NCBI RefSeq assembly: GCF_036898095.1
Contig: NC_090746.1
Location: 109,522,825 to 109,586,824 of the forward strand
DNA length: 64,000 bases
DNA from: Palaemon carinicauda
Taxonomy: Eukaryota; Arthropoda; Malacostraca; Decapoda; Palaemonidae
Direction of reading: 5' to 3'
The notes below the pieces were generated by a model. It was given only the letters and a program-made list of their open reading frames with translations. It was not told where the DNA came from and did no database searches. The position numbers and the translations under genes were made by a program. Positions 12,480 through 23,317 of the stretch are shown piece by piece (within the stretch, counting starts at the first letter, position 1; every line of letters starts with the position of its first letter).

Positions 12480-13655
12480 TCACCATCCCCAAATTCTCGG
12501 CCAGGTTTCCTTCCTCACTGCTTCCCAGGCAGCCGGAAGCAAGTACCTCCCCGGTAGTCTCCCTATCCCCAGTCTATACAGATGACAACTTCGACCCATG
12601 CTGGGCTCCTATGGATGAGAGCTTGGACATGAAAGGGCAGAGCGATCTCGTTTGACGCTCTGCCAGCAGCCGCTTGCCCTAAGCTTACAGAGGATGAGAG
12701 GAAGGAATCGGAACACGCCTTCTGGCAGGTCCTAGCCTGCATCCGTTCCATCAATGGACTTCCAGATCCATTGGCAGCCCCTCTAGATGGAAAAGAAATG
12801 GTCCTTGACCAGTTCTATGGCACTCAGAATCCTCATAGGACTAGTACAGCTTTACCCTGGTTAAAGAGGTTGAAGAGTGCCTAACAGAAGGCTGTGTCTC
12901 AGGCAACTGGTTCCACCTCTTCTCTCCGCTCCAACTCGTCCTCCAACCTCTTACCTCCTCCGTATGTGTTTCAGAGGAGGTACTATGAGATCCGCGGAGA
13001 ATCTCTTCCAACTCTGCCTCTCGACCACTCCATAGAGGCACTCTCGAAGGCCACCCCCTTCGAGAAACTTATGGGACTGCTTGTCTCCTTTTCGGCCTCT
13101 GAAATCCTAATCCAGGAAAAGGTGGCGAAGTACGCCATGCAGGCTACTTCGTGGCTGGTTTTCTGGTTAGGATCCTTAGGACAACTGATGCGGTCTAAAG
13201 ACCTGTCTCGGGAGTCCTCCAGGAAACTTTCCTTTTGTCCGGTACTCGGGCCATCGAGTTACTCTCTAATCAGGCAGTGAACCTTTTGGGCCAACACTAT
13301 CCTGAAGAGGAGAGATGCTGTCATAGGCAAGCTCTACAGACATCTCCTTCAGGCCGAAGTAGCGAGTCTGAGAAATGGTCCTTTTGAGGACAATTCTTTG
13401 TTCCATCCTGAGGATGTCGAGCGGGTGGCAGAGAGGTGGAGGAAGTCCAGTCAGGACTCTCTCATCCAAAAGGTCTTAACAGCTAAACCTTACCCCTCTC
13501 AGCCACAGCGGAAAGCACTGCAGAACCCGCAGCCGAAAAGGGCCAGAGAACCAAAACAGCAGGGTAAAAAGGGTGCAAAGCAGGCCTTTCACAGCAAAAA
13601 GTCCTTCCGTGGAGGAAAGGGTAAGAAGGGATCTGGCCGAGGTCGGTCCCAATAA
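12480..13655 (+). pseudogene. DIRS-2 gag-like ORF (partial, broken)
   Basis: Readable pieces include KLTEDERKESEHAFWQVLAC, LPPPYVFQRRYYEIRGE (12894-13280) and a C-terminal stretch from 13398 ending in a strongly basic Lys/Gly/Arg tail (...GGKGKKGSGRGRSQ). Frames shift several times and there is a TAA in the first part near 12880. It matches DIRS-4 at 26386-26690 (FVLQKKYYEIEGE). The N-terminal half is missing. The role as structural nucleic-acid-binding protein is inferred from place and composition. Confidence 0.7.
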
Positions 13656-13717
13656 GACGGGCAATTCTCCCATTTGTCCACCTGTGGGGGGATGCAGGCC
13701 TGCAAAGCCGCTGGCAG

Positions 13718-15136
13718 ATGTGGCTTTACCACGGGGCCGAACCCTGCACGGTCGAGATGATTCGTTCAGGGTATCGTATCCCGTTCACGCTCTCTCTCCC
13801 TCCACTGACTCGAGTGCCGATTCCATTGACCTGTGCTAAGAGATCCACACAGGAGTTTGCCCTCAGGGCAGGAGTCCAGTCCATGTTGGAGAAGGAAGCT
13901 CTCCAGGAGGTCCTCGACGGGTCCCCAGGCTTCTACAGTCGACTCTTTCTTGTGAAAAAAGCGTCTGGAGGCTGGAGACCAGTCATCGACCTCTCGGCCC
14001 TGAACAGGTTTGTCAAACAGACACCTTTCAGAATGGAGACGGCCAACACAGTCAGACAAGCGATAAGACCCCAGGACTTCATGTGCACTCTAGATCTGAA
14101 GGACGCTTACTTCCAGATCCCAATTCACCCGTCTTCCAGGAAGTATCTAAGATTCATGTTTAATCGGAAGCATTACCAGTTCAGGGTACTGTGTTTCGGT
14201 CTTTCCTCAGCACCCCAGGTATTCACGAGAGTATTCGCCCTAGTATCATCTTGGGCTCACAGAGTCGGCATCCGTCTCCTAAGATACTTGGATGACTGGC
14301 TGATTCTGGCAGACTCGGAGGCGGCCCTTCTTCACCACCGAGACGAGCTTCTAAGGTTTTGCCAGGATATCTGGATTGTGGTAAACCTCGAGAAGTCTCA
14401 ACTGCTCCCCTCTCAAGAACTGGTATACCTAGGCATGCGATTAGACACCCTAAGGCACAAAGTGTTTCCATCAGACGAAAGGATCCAGAGACTGAGGGAG
14501 ATAGCACAGGTCTTCCTCAGTCGGGAAGAGATCCTGGCGCAGTATTGGCTTCGCCTTCTCGGTCACCTCTCTTCCCTGACCCGACTGGTCCTCAACAGTC
14601 GCCTCAGGATGAGATCCCTCGAGTGGCGACTAAAATCCCAGTGGAACCAGCACTCCGATTCCCGGGATCACCTAGTCTGTATAGGGCTAGAGGAACAGTC
14701 GGACCTCAGGTGGTGGCTGGCGGAGCCGAACCTCCGCAAAGGGGTCGATCTTCTCATCTCTCCCCCGGAATTGATGCTGTTTTCGGACGCATCAAAAGAA
14801 GGGTGGGGGGCTCACGTACTGCACCATTACACCTCCGGCCAATGGTCTGAATCAGAAAGGTACCAGCACATAAATCTCTTATAGATGAGGGCAGCCTTTC
14901 TGGCCCTCAATGAGTTCCACCAGGTCCTGGCGGGGCACTCCGTGGTGCTGATGAGCGACAACACCACGGTAGTAGCTTATCTAAGCAAACAGGGCGGTAC
15001 CTTTTCGCAGCAGCTGTGCCATCTTGCAGTAGAGATACTCAGATGGGCAGAAGACAACTCGGTGACTCTATCAGCTCGCTTCATTCCCGGCAAGCGGAAT
15101 GTGCTAGCAGACAAGCTGAGCAGGCGACTCAAATAG
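13718..15136 (+). pseudogene. DIRS-2 RT-RNase H, one internal stop
   Basis: The best preserved DIRS polymerase here: a single frame of 472 codons interrupted only by TAG at 14882 (...YQHINLL*MRAAFLAL...; DIRS-4 has Glu there). RT motifs: KKASGGWRPVIDLSALNRF, LDLKDAYFQIPIHP, FGLSSAPQVFTRV, intact YLDD at residues 190-193 (14285-14296). RNase H: LFSDASKEGWGAH with Asp at residue 357, SDNTTVVAYLSK, and FIPGKRNVLADKLSR. The coding region probably begins upstream of the Met used here, since homologous residues precede it. Gag lies just upstream and the recombinase downstream in other frames. Confidence 0.92.
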
Positions 15137-15143
15137 TTGGCAC

Positions 15144-16554
15144 TTGACTTTGTGGGGTTCCCCGACTGTGGATCTGTTCACAACGGCCCTGAATTTCAGG
15201 CTCCCGTTGTACTGCTCCCCAGTCCCAGATCCCCAAGCTCTTTGGCAAGATGCTTTTCAACAACGGTGGATAAACCTGGACTCTTACGTGTTTCCCCCAT
15301 TCTGTCTGATGAGAAAAGTCCTCAACCAGGTACGAGCAAGCAACAATTTACAAATGATCCTCATAGCTCCGCTATGGCATCACGCAGAATGGTTTCTGGA
15401 CCTTCTGCATCCTCTCACGGAGATCCCGAGAGAGCTTCCTCCATAACACGACCTCCTCAGACCACCACATGCCAACATCTTTCACAGAGCCGTAGCCTCG
15501 TTTCGACTTTACGCCTGGAGACTATCCAGCAGCACCTCACACAGAGAGGCTTTTCGCAACCGGTTGCGAAAAGAATGGCTGGACACCTCAGGAGATCCAC
15601 AGAGGCAGTCTACCAGGCAAAGTGGTCAGTTTTTTGTGGTTGGTGTCGTGGAAGGGGTATCTCTCCCCTCGATGCCTCTGTTCCAACCATAACGGAGTTT
15701 CTTTTATACCTTCAGGAAGAAAAGTTTCTCTCGGTCTCGGCAGTCAAAGGCTACCGCTCAGCCTTGAGTCTCGCCTTTAGACTGAAAGGAGTCGATATTT
15801 CCTCCTCGGAACATTCTTTGCTCATACGCAGTTACGAGCTTATTTGCCCCCTGGCAGAGCTAAGACCTCCCCCTTGGAACTTGGTTCGGGTCCTCAGGTC
15901 TATGAAGGGCTTCCCCTACGAACCACTATGCCAGGCCTCAGATCGCCACCTACGTGGAAGACTGTGTTCCTGCTCGCTTTGGCTTCGGCCAAGAGAGTCC
16001 GCGAACTTCATGGTCTATCTGCTGATGTCTCCCTCTCCAGGAGATGGGGGGAAGTAATCCTCAACTTCGTCCCTGAGTTTGTAGCTAAGACTCAAAATCC
16101 GGGTGTGCCGGACTCCAGGTTCGGCCCATTTCGGATAGAGGGTCTTCGTTCTGTAACCGAAGATCCAGACCAACTGCTACTATGTCCAGTGAGGAGTCTG
16201 AGGTGTTACTTAAAAAGAACAGCAAAAGCTCACCCCCGTATACCAGCACTTTTTGTCAGCACGGGGAAGGTCAAGAGGAGGGTCACGAGGAATACTATTT
16301 CCTCCTGGATAAGGAAAGTAATCGAATACGCTCTATATCCAGATCCTCTCCTGTCCAACCGACCCAGAGCTCATGACGTCAGGGGCATTGCAACGCCCCT
16401 GGCATTTAAGAAAAAATTTTCTGTGGCACAGGTATTGCAAGCGGGCATGTGGAAGCGTCAGACGACCTTCACAGCCCACTACCTGAAAGACGTAACCCAC
16501 AGGAGCATGGAAACCTCCATTGGTCCTGTGGTGGCTGCACAACAAGTGATCTAA
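15144..16554 (+). pseudogene. DIRS-2 tyrosine recombinase, frameshifted but catalytically complete
   Basis: A linker (15144-15446, SPTVDLFTTALNFRLPLYCS) is followed in another frame by the SAM-like domain (about 15530-15930: AKWSVFCGWCRG, ITEFLLYLQEEKFLSVSAVK, GYRSALSLAF). A likely 1-base loss near 15950 leads to the catalytic domain (15844-16554 frame): Arg in ASAKRVRELHGL (residue 51 of that frame), His-x-x-Arg in RAHDVRGIA (H177, R180), Trp in GMWKRQTTFTAHYLKDV and the Tyr nucleophile (Y213, 16480-16482). It would integrate circular DNA. All catalytic residues survive but no single frame spans the protein. Confidence 0.88.
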
Positions 16555-17040
16555 TGCCTCAGGCTCCTTCATGGACAAGTAGCAGAGGGTTGAGGGCTGA
16601 GGTTACCCGGGTTAGTCTAGGGTGAATGAAAAGAATGTCTGGCTCACTTCTTTCTTTCTCCTTCTCCCCCTTTGGGGAAATAGCTCCGCAATACCGAAGC
16701 ATAGCTTGACCTCACCCCTCTGCAGGTAAGAATCATTTCCCTTGTGCATCCTGGGTATGAAAGAATACTTTGTTACGTCACCAATACCTCTTGAGGGAGG
16801 GTATTCGATATGTCTCAGAATCCTCGAGTTCCTACGTGAAGACAAGCCACGAGTCTCTCTCACTCAAGCTTCTGCAGGCAACTATCAGTGAGTTACCTTG
16901 TAACTACTTTGATTTTAGCGAGGGTCGGTTTCCCTCTACTGTACTATCGATCACAGATCGAAATAGAGAGGACCACGGGTCATGACCAAGGCCAGTTGGT
17001 AAGGACTTCCTCCCTCCTAAGAGTATGTCACCCTAATTAA

Positions 17041-17130
17041 TAGCGAAGGTTTGTATTTGTGTCTGAACAAATAACAAATTCGGAAATAATTTGTAATTTT
17101 CCTAACATACAAACCTGAAGCTATTTATAC
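17041..17130. repeat. DIRS-2 internal complementary region (ICR)
   Basis: The right half (ATAACAAATTCGGAAATAAT...) is the reverse complement of the element's right end at 17320-17380; the left half (GCGAAGGTTTGTATTTG) should be the complement of the lost left end. Such a fused end-complement is the DIRS hallmark. It is followed at 17138 by the motif CCCGCC. Confidence 0.75.
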
Positions 17131-17319
17131 AAATTGGCCCGCCACGCTGTCCCCCTAGAAGTCCTGCCTAAAAAGCAAAAGTGGTTACTCATCTGACAGG
17201 TGTGAGTGAGCGGGGTTGCTAGTCTACCCCGACCCCCTCCCGCTAACTAGCGGATGGGTTAATTATCCCTCACTAAAATTGTCTTGGCTGGTTTTCAGCG
17301 TTGCCAAAAGTAATACCCT

Positions 17320-17380
17320 AATAAATAGCTTCAGTTTTGTATGTTAGGAAAAATACAAATTATTTCCAAATTTGTTATAG
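17320..17380. repeat. DIRS-2 right terminal repeat
   Basis: About 60 bp (AATAGCTTCAGTTTTGTATG... to ...CCAAATTTGTTAT) that can pair with 17070-17127 with few mismatches. It defines the right boundary of DIRS-2. Confidence 0.75.
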
Positions 17381-17426
17381 TTCTGCTGTGCGCCCGACGA
17401 AACGCGGGATTAAGCTATATACTGTA
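17381..17426. repeat. DIRS-1 right terminal repeat, proximal part
   Basis: The inverted counterpart of 6885-6931. It is interrupted after ...TATATACTGTA by the left end of DIRS-3 and resumes at 26174 (ATGTAACTACCAGG), which again matches the DIRS-1 left end in inverted orientation. Confidence 0.8.
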
Positions 17427-17441
17427 TTTTTGGGCTCAAGC

Positions 17442-17776
17442 CATGTCGTCCTGATGGAAGTTCCTATAGGGTAGCTTCCTAGGGTATATTACAACTACGG
17501 CGATATTCCCAGAGAATTTACCTTAAGGTACCAGAATTCTAACTCCTGGAGCGAGTATCCCTCGTGAAAGGGATATCGCGACATATCAGAGGACGTATTC
17601 TTGACACGCCACATGGCAATCTGCATCCTGGACAGAGATTTCGTCTCGTAGGAGGGATTGGCAAGAAACTAATTCGGGAAAGAAAAAGGGGAGCCGCTCC
17701 CAAGGCTTCCCTATCCTCCGATTCGTATGCGTGCCTGGCGCCAATCCTGGCGCCATCTGTATTCCTTTTTGCGTAG
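17442..17776 (+). repeat. DIRS-3 left inverted terminal repeat
   Basis: It pairs with 25808-26130 over nearly its whole length, with words such as GTCGTCCTGATGGA, CGACATATCAGAGGACG and GGGAGCCGCTCCCAAGG in both. It has one extra short duplication near 17738-17755 (TGGCGCC twice). Any frame in the right-hand copy is simply the mirror of this repeat. Confidence 0.92.
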
Positions 17777-17836
17777 CTTAACAACTCAGTGTTTTTTCCT
17801 GTGTTTCTCGCAAATCTTGGATTTATTCTACTTTTC

Positions 17837-20800
17837 ATGGCTTCTCCGTCTTTGTCGGCCTCTGATAAGTTGAGTATAATGTCTTTTATGTATAAATGTA
17901 GGCTCTTGGTAAATTTTGAGTGATTAATAGGATTAATCTTTGATACAAGAGCCGTAGCCTACCAGAGGCGTCCTGGACGCGGTCGCTCGCTAGGTATAAG
18001 TTTAGTTAGTCAGAGCGACATTCCTGGTTGTTGTGCTTTAATAAATTTTAGCTATTTAGCATTACATAGGATTTCCTTTCGTGCTTAGTATTATTTTGGC
18101 GAAGTATTCGCCATTCTGGCCTACGCTAGGCCATGTAGCCTAGTCGTTTGGTCCTAGTACTTCATGCATGATTTTGGTTTTTCCGAGTGTAATAAAAATT
18201 TTATTGAAGCTTTAGGCTATGTTTTATACATTTAAGACTGTGTGGAATATTTCCAAGATAGTATACGAGTGAGTTTCGGTGATTTAGGTAATCGATTCTC
18301 TTGGTGCCTAGGCTAATTGCTTATGGAGCCTTAGTATACTTTATCATACTCCCTGGTTGCTTTCTTTTCTTCGGAGAAGGTATGCAATCCCTTTCCCTCT
18401 GTTTAAGCCTTGGGCTTATCCCTAAGTGGTTTTTTCCGAATTTTTTTTCGTTAAAACTATACCGGGGTGTTACTGTACCTTCCTGTTCCTGTAGTATGGT
18501 TCAAAGAGGGACAGAACAACTGAGTTTTTTAGTCTGAGTCTGTGTTTGTTTGGATTGGGGCAGAGTCTCCCTCGCTGGCCTGACACAGACAAAAAGGGGG
18601 CTTAGCCTCCTTAGGTCACTACCGAAGGTTTCTGTGGATACGATTCCTTCTTTTGTGATCTACCAGACTAGTCCTTGTTGCTGTTCTCGAGGGAAGATAA
18701 GTTTCTTTCCCTGGGAGTAGCAACACCTTCCTTGCTTTGGTGCTCTGGGAGCTGGCAAGTATTGCTGGCCTTCCCCCTTAGATCTCCCTTAGGCTAAGAT
18801 AAGTTTCTTGGCTGCGGGTGATCCGTCACTAAAGCAAGGTCGGTAGGACCCTCTTGTCCCTTCCCTCTCTATCTCCGTAATGGCCTAGCCATTACAGTAC
18901 TGTACGTCGTTCTACATCTGGACCTAGTATAGGTTAGGATGTGGAATTGACTCAGCCCCTTGCCGGCCGGCAGAGCTGCCAGCCGGCAAGGGCCTTATAT
19001 TTTTGAGTGCTGCCCGGACCTCCCTTGGTCCCTCTTCCATGCCTGCCTGTAGAGCCAGACGGCATTGGTCAGGAAGCCTGAATTAGATTCTCCCCTTCCT
19101 TATATGCACTCTTTCGGATTGCGGGGCTTGGAGGTAGTGTACACTCTTATCCCGGCATCCATTCTATTTTTCTTCTAGTGCTGTACCCGACCCGGCTGCC
19201 GGCATATGAGGCCGGCAGCCGGGCAGGTGTAGTCCTCTGGTTCTTTTGCTGCCGGCTGGCATAGGTCTTGTACCTTTGCCGGCCGGCTTATGTCAGCCCT
19301 TGTCTACCGGTCACCAAGAGTGTGGCCGGCAGCTGGGTACTACCTTGTGTAGTTGCCGGCCGGCAGCCATTGCCGGCCGGCAATTGCTGCCAACCGGCAC
19401 ATGCATTTGAACCAGAGTGCTGCCGCCTTATAGCTGTTAAGTAGTATACTTTAAAGCTAGTGCACTTGCCGGCACGTATCCCCCTATACTGTACTAGTAT
19501 TCTTCAGTATAACATATACAGTAAGAAGAAAACTATGGTAAGGGTGTTGGTACAGCACTGTGTGTTCTAACACTTTTGTGTTTTCTTGCACAGTCCTTTG
19601 CTGTTGCCCTACAGATAGGAAAGTGAGTTCTTTCCTGTCTATTATCCAGGTTTTTAAAATCATTGCTTAGGTGTGAGCTCCACCTGTTTCCTCTGGAAAC
19701 TTTGCATTGGTTACTCTAGAAGAGATTAACCATTTGATTTTATTATCTGGAAGGCTGCAGCAATGGGTTGTGAGGGAAACACAAGTGTGTGTCTTTCCTT
19801 GTTGAATTGTTATGCTATACTATGCATATCCAGTGATACATAGTTCACTTGATACTCATGGAAATTTCTTCTCTTTACAGAAGGACACTCCGAAGTGCGG
19901 AAGTGCTTTCTGCAACGTCCGCAGCAAGAACCTCTGCGGACATGAGTTTTGTAGGAGACACGCAGCATACGCTGTCTCCAAGGATGATCTCCGGTATTGG
20001 GACCCTCAGGTATGTACTGTGTGCACTAACCTGATTACTGAGACCTTTGATTCCCCTAGGACGGAGGAATCAAGGGATATAGCTAGGAAGAAGCTTCGTA
20101 CCTGGGTAAGGGGCTTCCAAAAGAACACTTCTGGCCCTTATCTTCCAAGTGAGAAGATGAGGGCGTATCTTTTCCTTAAGGCATCAGCTGATGCAGTGAA
20201 TCCCCATCCTCAAGAGGAGATCCCCTAAGTTCAGATCCAGGTGGATGCTGAAGTCGCGGTCGCGATGCAAGACATCCAGTTAGATGACAGGATGTCTGAT
20301 GTGGACGAGTGTCTGGAGGAAGACCTCCTGGCAGAAGCCCAGGATGAAGTTCAAGCCCCAGACGTTGTAGAGGTAGACGTCGACGAGGTGTCGGCTACTC
20401 CGGTTCAGATTCCGGAGCCTATTCCCTCAACATCGGCCGGTCTCCCAGTAGAGCTGGGACAGGCCCTCTCTTCTATTGTTGGAATGATCCAACAAATGTA
20501 GAAGGAGAATCAGGAGAAGGCGGCTGCAATGGAACTGCGAATGCAGTGCCTTGCAGAATCACATGGGCCCCAGAAAAAGCTCAATGTGAAAGACCTTCCC
20601 TTGTGCTCAGATGCTAACCCATGGAGGTATGCTGAGCACATGCCGATGACGACTGGAAAAATCGTCATCTCGGATAAGCTGGGCTCAGTTCCCCTGGAGG
20701 AGGTGGGATTCTGGCCCAGCAAGGCATCATATCCGGACTGTTATGTACGGCTGAGGAAGGAACCAGCTTCAAAGGAGGAGACAGAGTCGAAGGAGGTCAT

Positions 20801-21836
20801 AGTGATGGACCATGCTAAGGCTGAAGCTCTACTTTCATCCTCGATGAAAGAGAGGGGCTTCTCTAACTCAAAGGTAGCCGCATTGAACAGGAAGCTCCCT
20901 TCCTTTGTGTCCTCGCCTACTAGAGCCTTCCCCTTTTTACAGAAATGGTTTCTAGCTGTACTAAAAGCAGTCGAGGCCGGCAAGCCTTGCCCCTCCCTAG
21001 AGGAGTGTAAACCCTTGTCGCTGGCCCTGCCTATGGACCACAAAGACTGGAAGGACGTCCATCTTACGTTCTCAGTTGGAAAGTTGGAGGCTGATATTGC
21101 CGGACGTCAGTTCGGCGAGGACCTCCCTAAGCTGTCTGACTTTCTTTTGCGAAGAGAGTTCGATACAAAAGAAAGACTGACTGCCTCAATGTCTCTTCAG
21201 ACTACTCTCGAGACGATGGCAAGTGACCCCAAGGTCCATGAAATGTTCATGGTAGTGGCCAAGACTCATCTGGCCACAGTGACGAAGGACCTTTATGGCT
21301 TCGTCAAGGCAAGGAGAGCTTGTAGGGAGTTCGTGTTTACCTCGGCTACGGTGAGGCACGAGCCAAGGAAACTAATCTCCTCCAACATTTGGGGAAAAGA
21401 CCTTTTCCCTACCGACTTGGTCAAAGAAGTTGTTGATAAGGCCGCCTTGGAGAATAGAAACCTTCTTTAGAAGTGGGGCCTGGCTATCAAAAGAAAGTCT
21501 TCCCCGGATGAGGGTCCTCAACCAATGAGGAAGACTATGAGGACTAGGCTACCGTCTCGGCCAGCCAAGCCTGTTAGACAGCAACAGCAACTGCAATTGC
21601 CATTGCCCCCAGTGCCCCAGATCATGGCACAAACCCCGACCACTTTTCAGTGGGTACCCCAGGCCGTGTCGACACACTCCACAGCATTCACCCCAGCGTT
21701 CGAAGGGCAGTCTACTTCCTTTCGAGCAAAGCCTAGAGGAGCAGCCAGAGGCTCGTCTAGACGCCCCTCAAGGGGAAGGGGATTCAGGGGTGGTCGTGGT
21801 CAGGAAGGCAAGACCTCAGGACGGCAGTCCAAGTGA
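17837..21836 (+). pseudogene. DIRS-3 gag-like ORF, probably spliced, with three in-frame stops
   Basis: A single reading frame runs from 19881 to a TGA ending at 21836 (about 650 codons), broken only by TAA 20226, TAG 20499 and TAG 21468. The N-terminal part has a Cys/His cluster (KCGSAFC, LCGHEFCRRH, VCTVC), probably zinc-binding. The centre is acidic and Pro-rich; the C-terminus is Gln-rich, then Arg/Gly-rich (RGSSRRPSRGRGFRGGRG). A consensus acceptor (CTCTTTACAG) immediately precedes 19881. A 24-codon ATG frame at 17837-17908 ends at a donor (TTG|GTAAAT) in the same phase, so I infer a spliced start with a 1.97-kb intron. The stops make it a pseudogene unless read through. Confidence 0.7.
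17909..19880 (+). other. DIRS-3 leader / putative gag intron
   Basis: Non-coding, T-rich at first, then (18958-19475) unusually GC-rich with many GCCGGC palindromes. It is bounded by plausible GT and AG splice signals that are in phase. No open frame of note lies between. Confidence 0.5.
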
Positions 21837-21837
21837 G

Positions 21838-23317
21838 GTGATACCGGTAGGAGGGAGACTTCTGAAATTTTGGGATCGGTGGACCTTCGATCCCTGGGCC
21901 CACAGCCTACTCAAGAATGGACTGGGCGGGAGCTGGTACAGCACTCCTCCCCCGTGCCTTCGGTTTTTCCAACACTCCACCCCCGTTATGGAGGAGTACG
22001 TTCAAGAACTGTTGGAGAAAAAAGGTGATCCGAAGGGTGAAGCCCATCAATTTCTAAGGGAGGCTGTTTTGTGTTCCCAAGAAAGACTCGGAAAAGCTCA
22101 GAGTCATTCTGGACTTGTCGCCACTCAACAAGTTCATAGTGAATTGCAAATTCAAAATGCTAACACTGCAACACATAAGGACCTTACTGCCCAAGAGGGC
22201 ATATTCCGTCTCTATAGACTTGTCAGACGCCTATTGGCACATTCCAATTAGCCATCGACTCTCCCCCTACCTAGGGTTCAGGCTTCAACGAAGACTATAC
22301 GCCTTCGGAGCCATGCCATTCGGGCTAAACATAGCCCCAAGGATTTTTACGAAGCTTGCGAGCGTAGCTCTCAAACAATTACGCCTAAAGGGAATTCAGG
22401 TAGTAGCCTACCTGAACGACTGGTTGGTGTGGGCAGCATCCGAGACAGAATGCTTGCAAGCTTCCAGTCAAGTGATCCAGTTCCTAGAGTACCTAGGCTT
22501 CAAGATCAACAGAAAAAAAGTCTCGACTTTCTCCATCTCAAAAGTTCCAGTGGCTGGGAATCCACTGGGACCTTTTGTCACACCGTTTCTCCATCCCGGC
22601 GAAGAAAAGGAAGGAGATAGCGGGTTCTGTCAAGAGACTTCTAGATTCCGAAAGGATATCAAGACGCGAGCAGGAGAGGGTACTGCGCTCTCTCCAGTTT
22701 GCTTCGGTGACAGACCCAGTGCTAAGAGCACAACTAAAGGATGCAATCGGAGTTTGGAGAAGTTATGCATCAAACGCGCGAAGAGATCTGAGAAGACCAG
22801 CCGCTTCGGCTAAGTACTCTTCTCAGGCCTTGGTCCCAAGCCAGACATCTAAAGATGTCGGTTCTTCTTCAGCCACCTCCCCCGTCGGTGACGATTCACT
22901 CAGACGCCTCGAAGGAGGGATGGGGAGGTCACTCGCATCGGAAAAAAGTCCAGGGGACTTGGTCCAAGCTATTCAAGACCTTTCACTTAAAACTTTCTAG
23001 AAGCTAATGCAGTGCTCCTTACCTTAAAGAAAGTCTCCCCGCGTCACTTGATCCACATAAGATTGGTGATGGACAGCGAGGTAGTTATGAGATACTTGAA
23101 TCGATAAGGATCGAGGTCACCACCTCTCAACCAGGTGATGTTGGCCATCTTCCGATTGGCGGAAAAGAAGAAGTGGTACCTGTCGGCAGTTCACCTTCAA
23201 GGAGTCCGCAATGTGACAGCGGACGCTCTATCCAGGTTCACACCGATAGAGTCGGAATGGTCCTTAGACGCAGGATCATTCTCCTTCATTCTGAATCAGT
23301 CCCAGAACTGCAGATAG
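21838..23317 (+). pseudogene. DIRS-3 reverse transcriptase-RNase H (frameshifted)
   Basis: RT pieces: GGRLLKFWDRWTFDPWA (about 21850), CVPKKDSEKLRVILDLSPL with a TAA just before (22055), SIDLSDAYWHIPI, FGAMPFGLNIAPRIFTK, and the active site YLND (22409-22420) where YLDD is expected. Frames change near 22027, 22530 and 22830. The connection (EQERVLRSLQFASVTDP) leads to RNase H: TIHSDASKEGWGGH (about 22888), LVMDSEVVMRYL, and LQGVRNVTADALSRF (23135 frame). Sequence differs clearly from DIRS-1/-2, supporting a separate lineage. Asp-to-Asn at the catalytic site should abolish activity. Confidence 0.87.

Larger units (their letters stand above)
12466..17380 (+). mobile_element. DIRS-2: left-truncated DIRS-type retrotransposon
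   Basis: From about 12466 the sequence is gag-like, then RT-RNase H, linker, a complete tyrosine recombinase, an internal complementary region and a right end at about 17380 (...CCAAATTTGTTAT). The left terminal repeat and the first half of gag are missing. The right end sits exactly where DIRS-1's terminal repeat resumes. I infer that DIRS-2 inserted into the right terminal repeat of DIRS-1 and that a later deletion removed DIRS-2's left half with DIRS-1's recombinase. Confidence 0.8.

Noticed and set aside
14359..14850. 163-codon frame inside DIRS-2
   Set aside because: It is an alternative frame of the RT, which carries all expected RT motifs.
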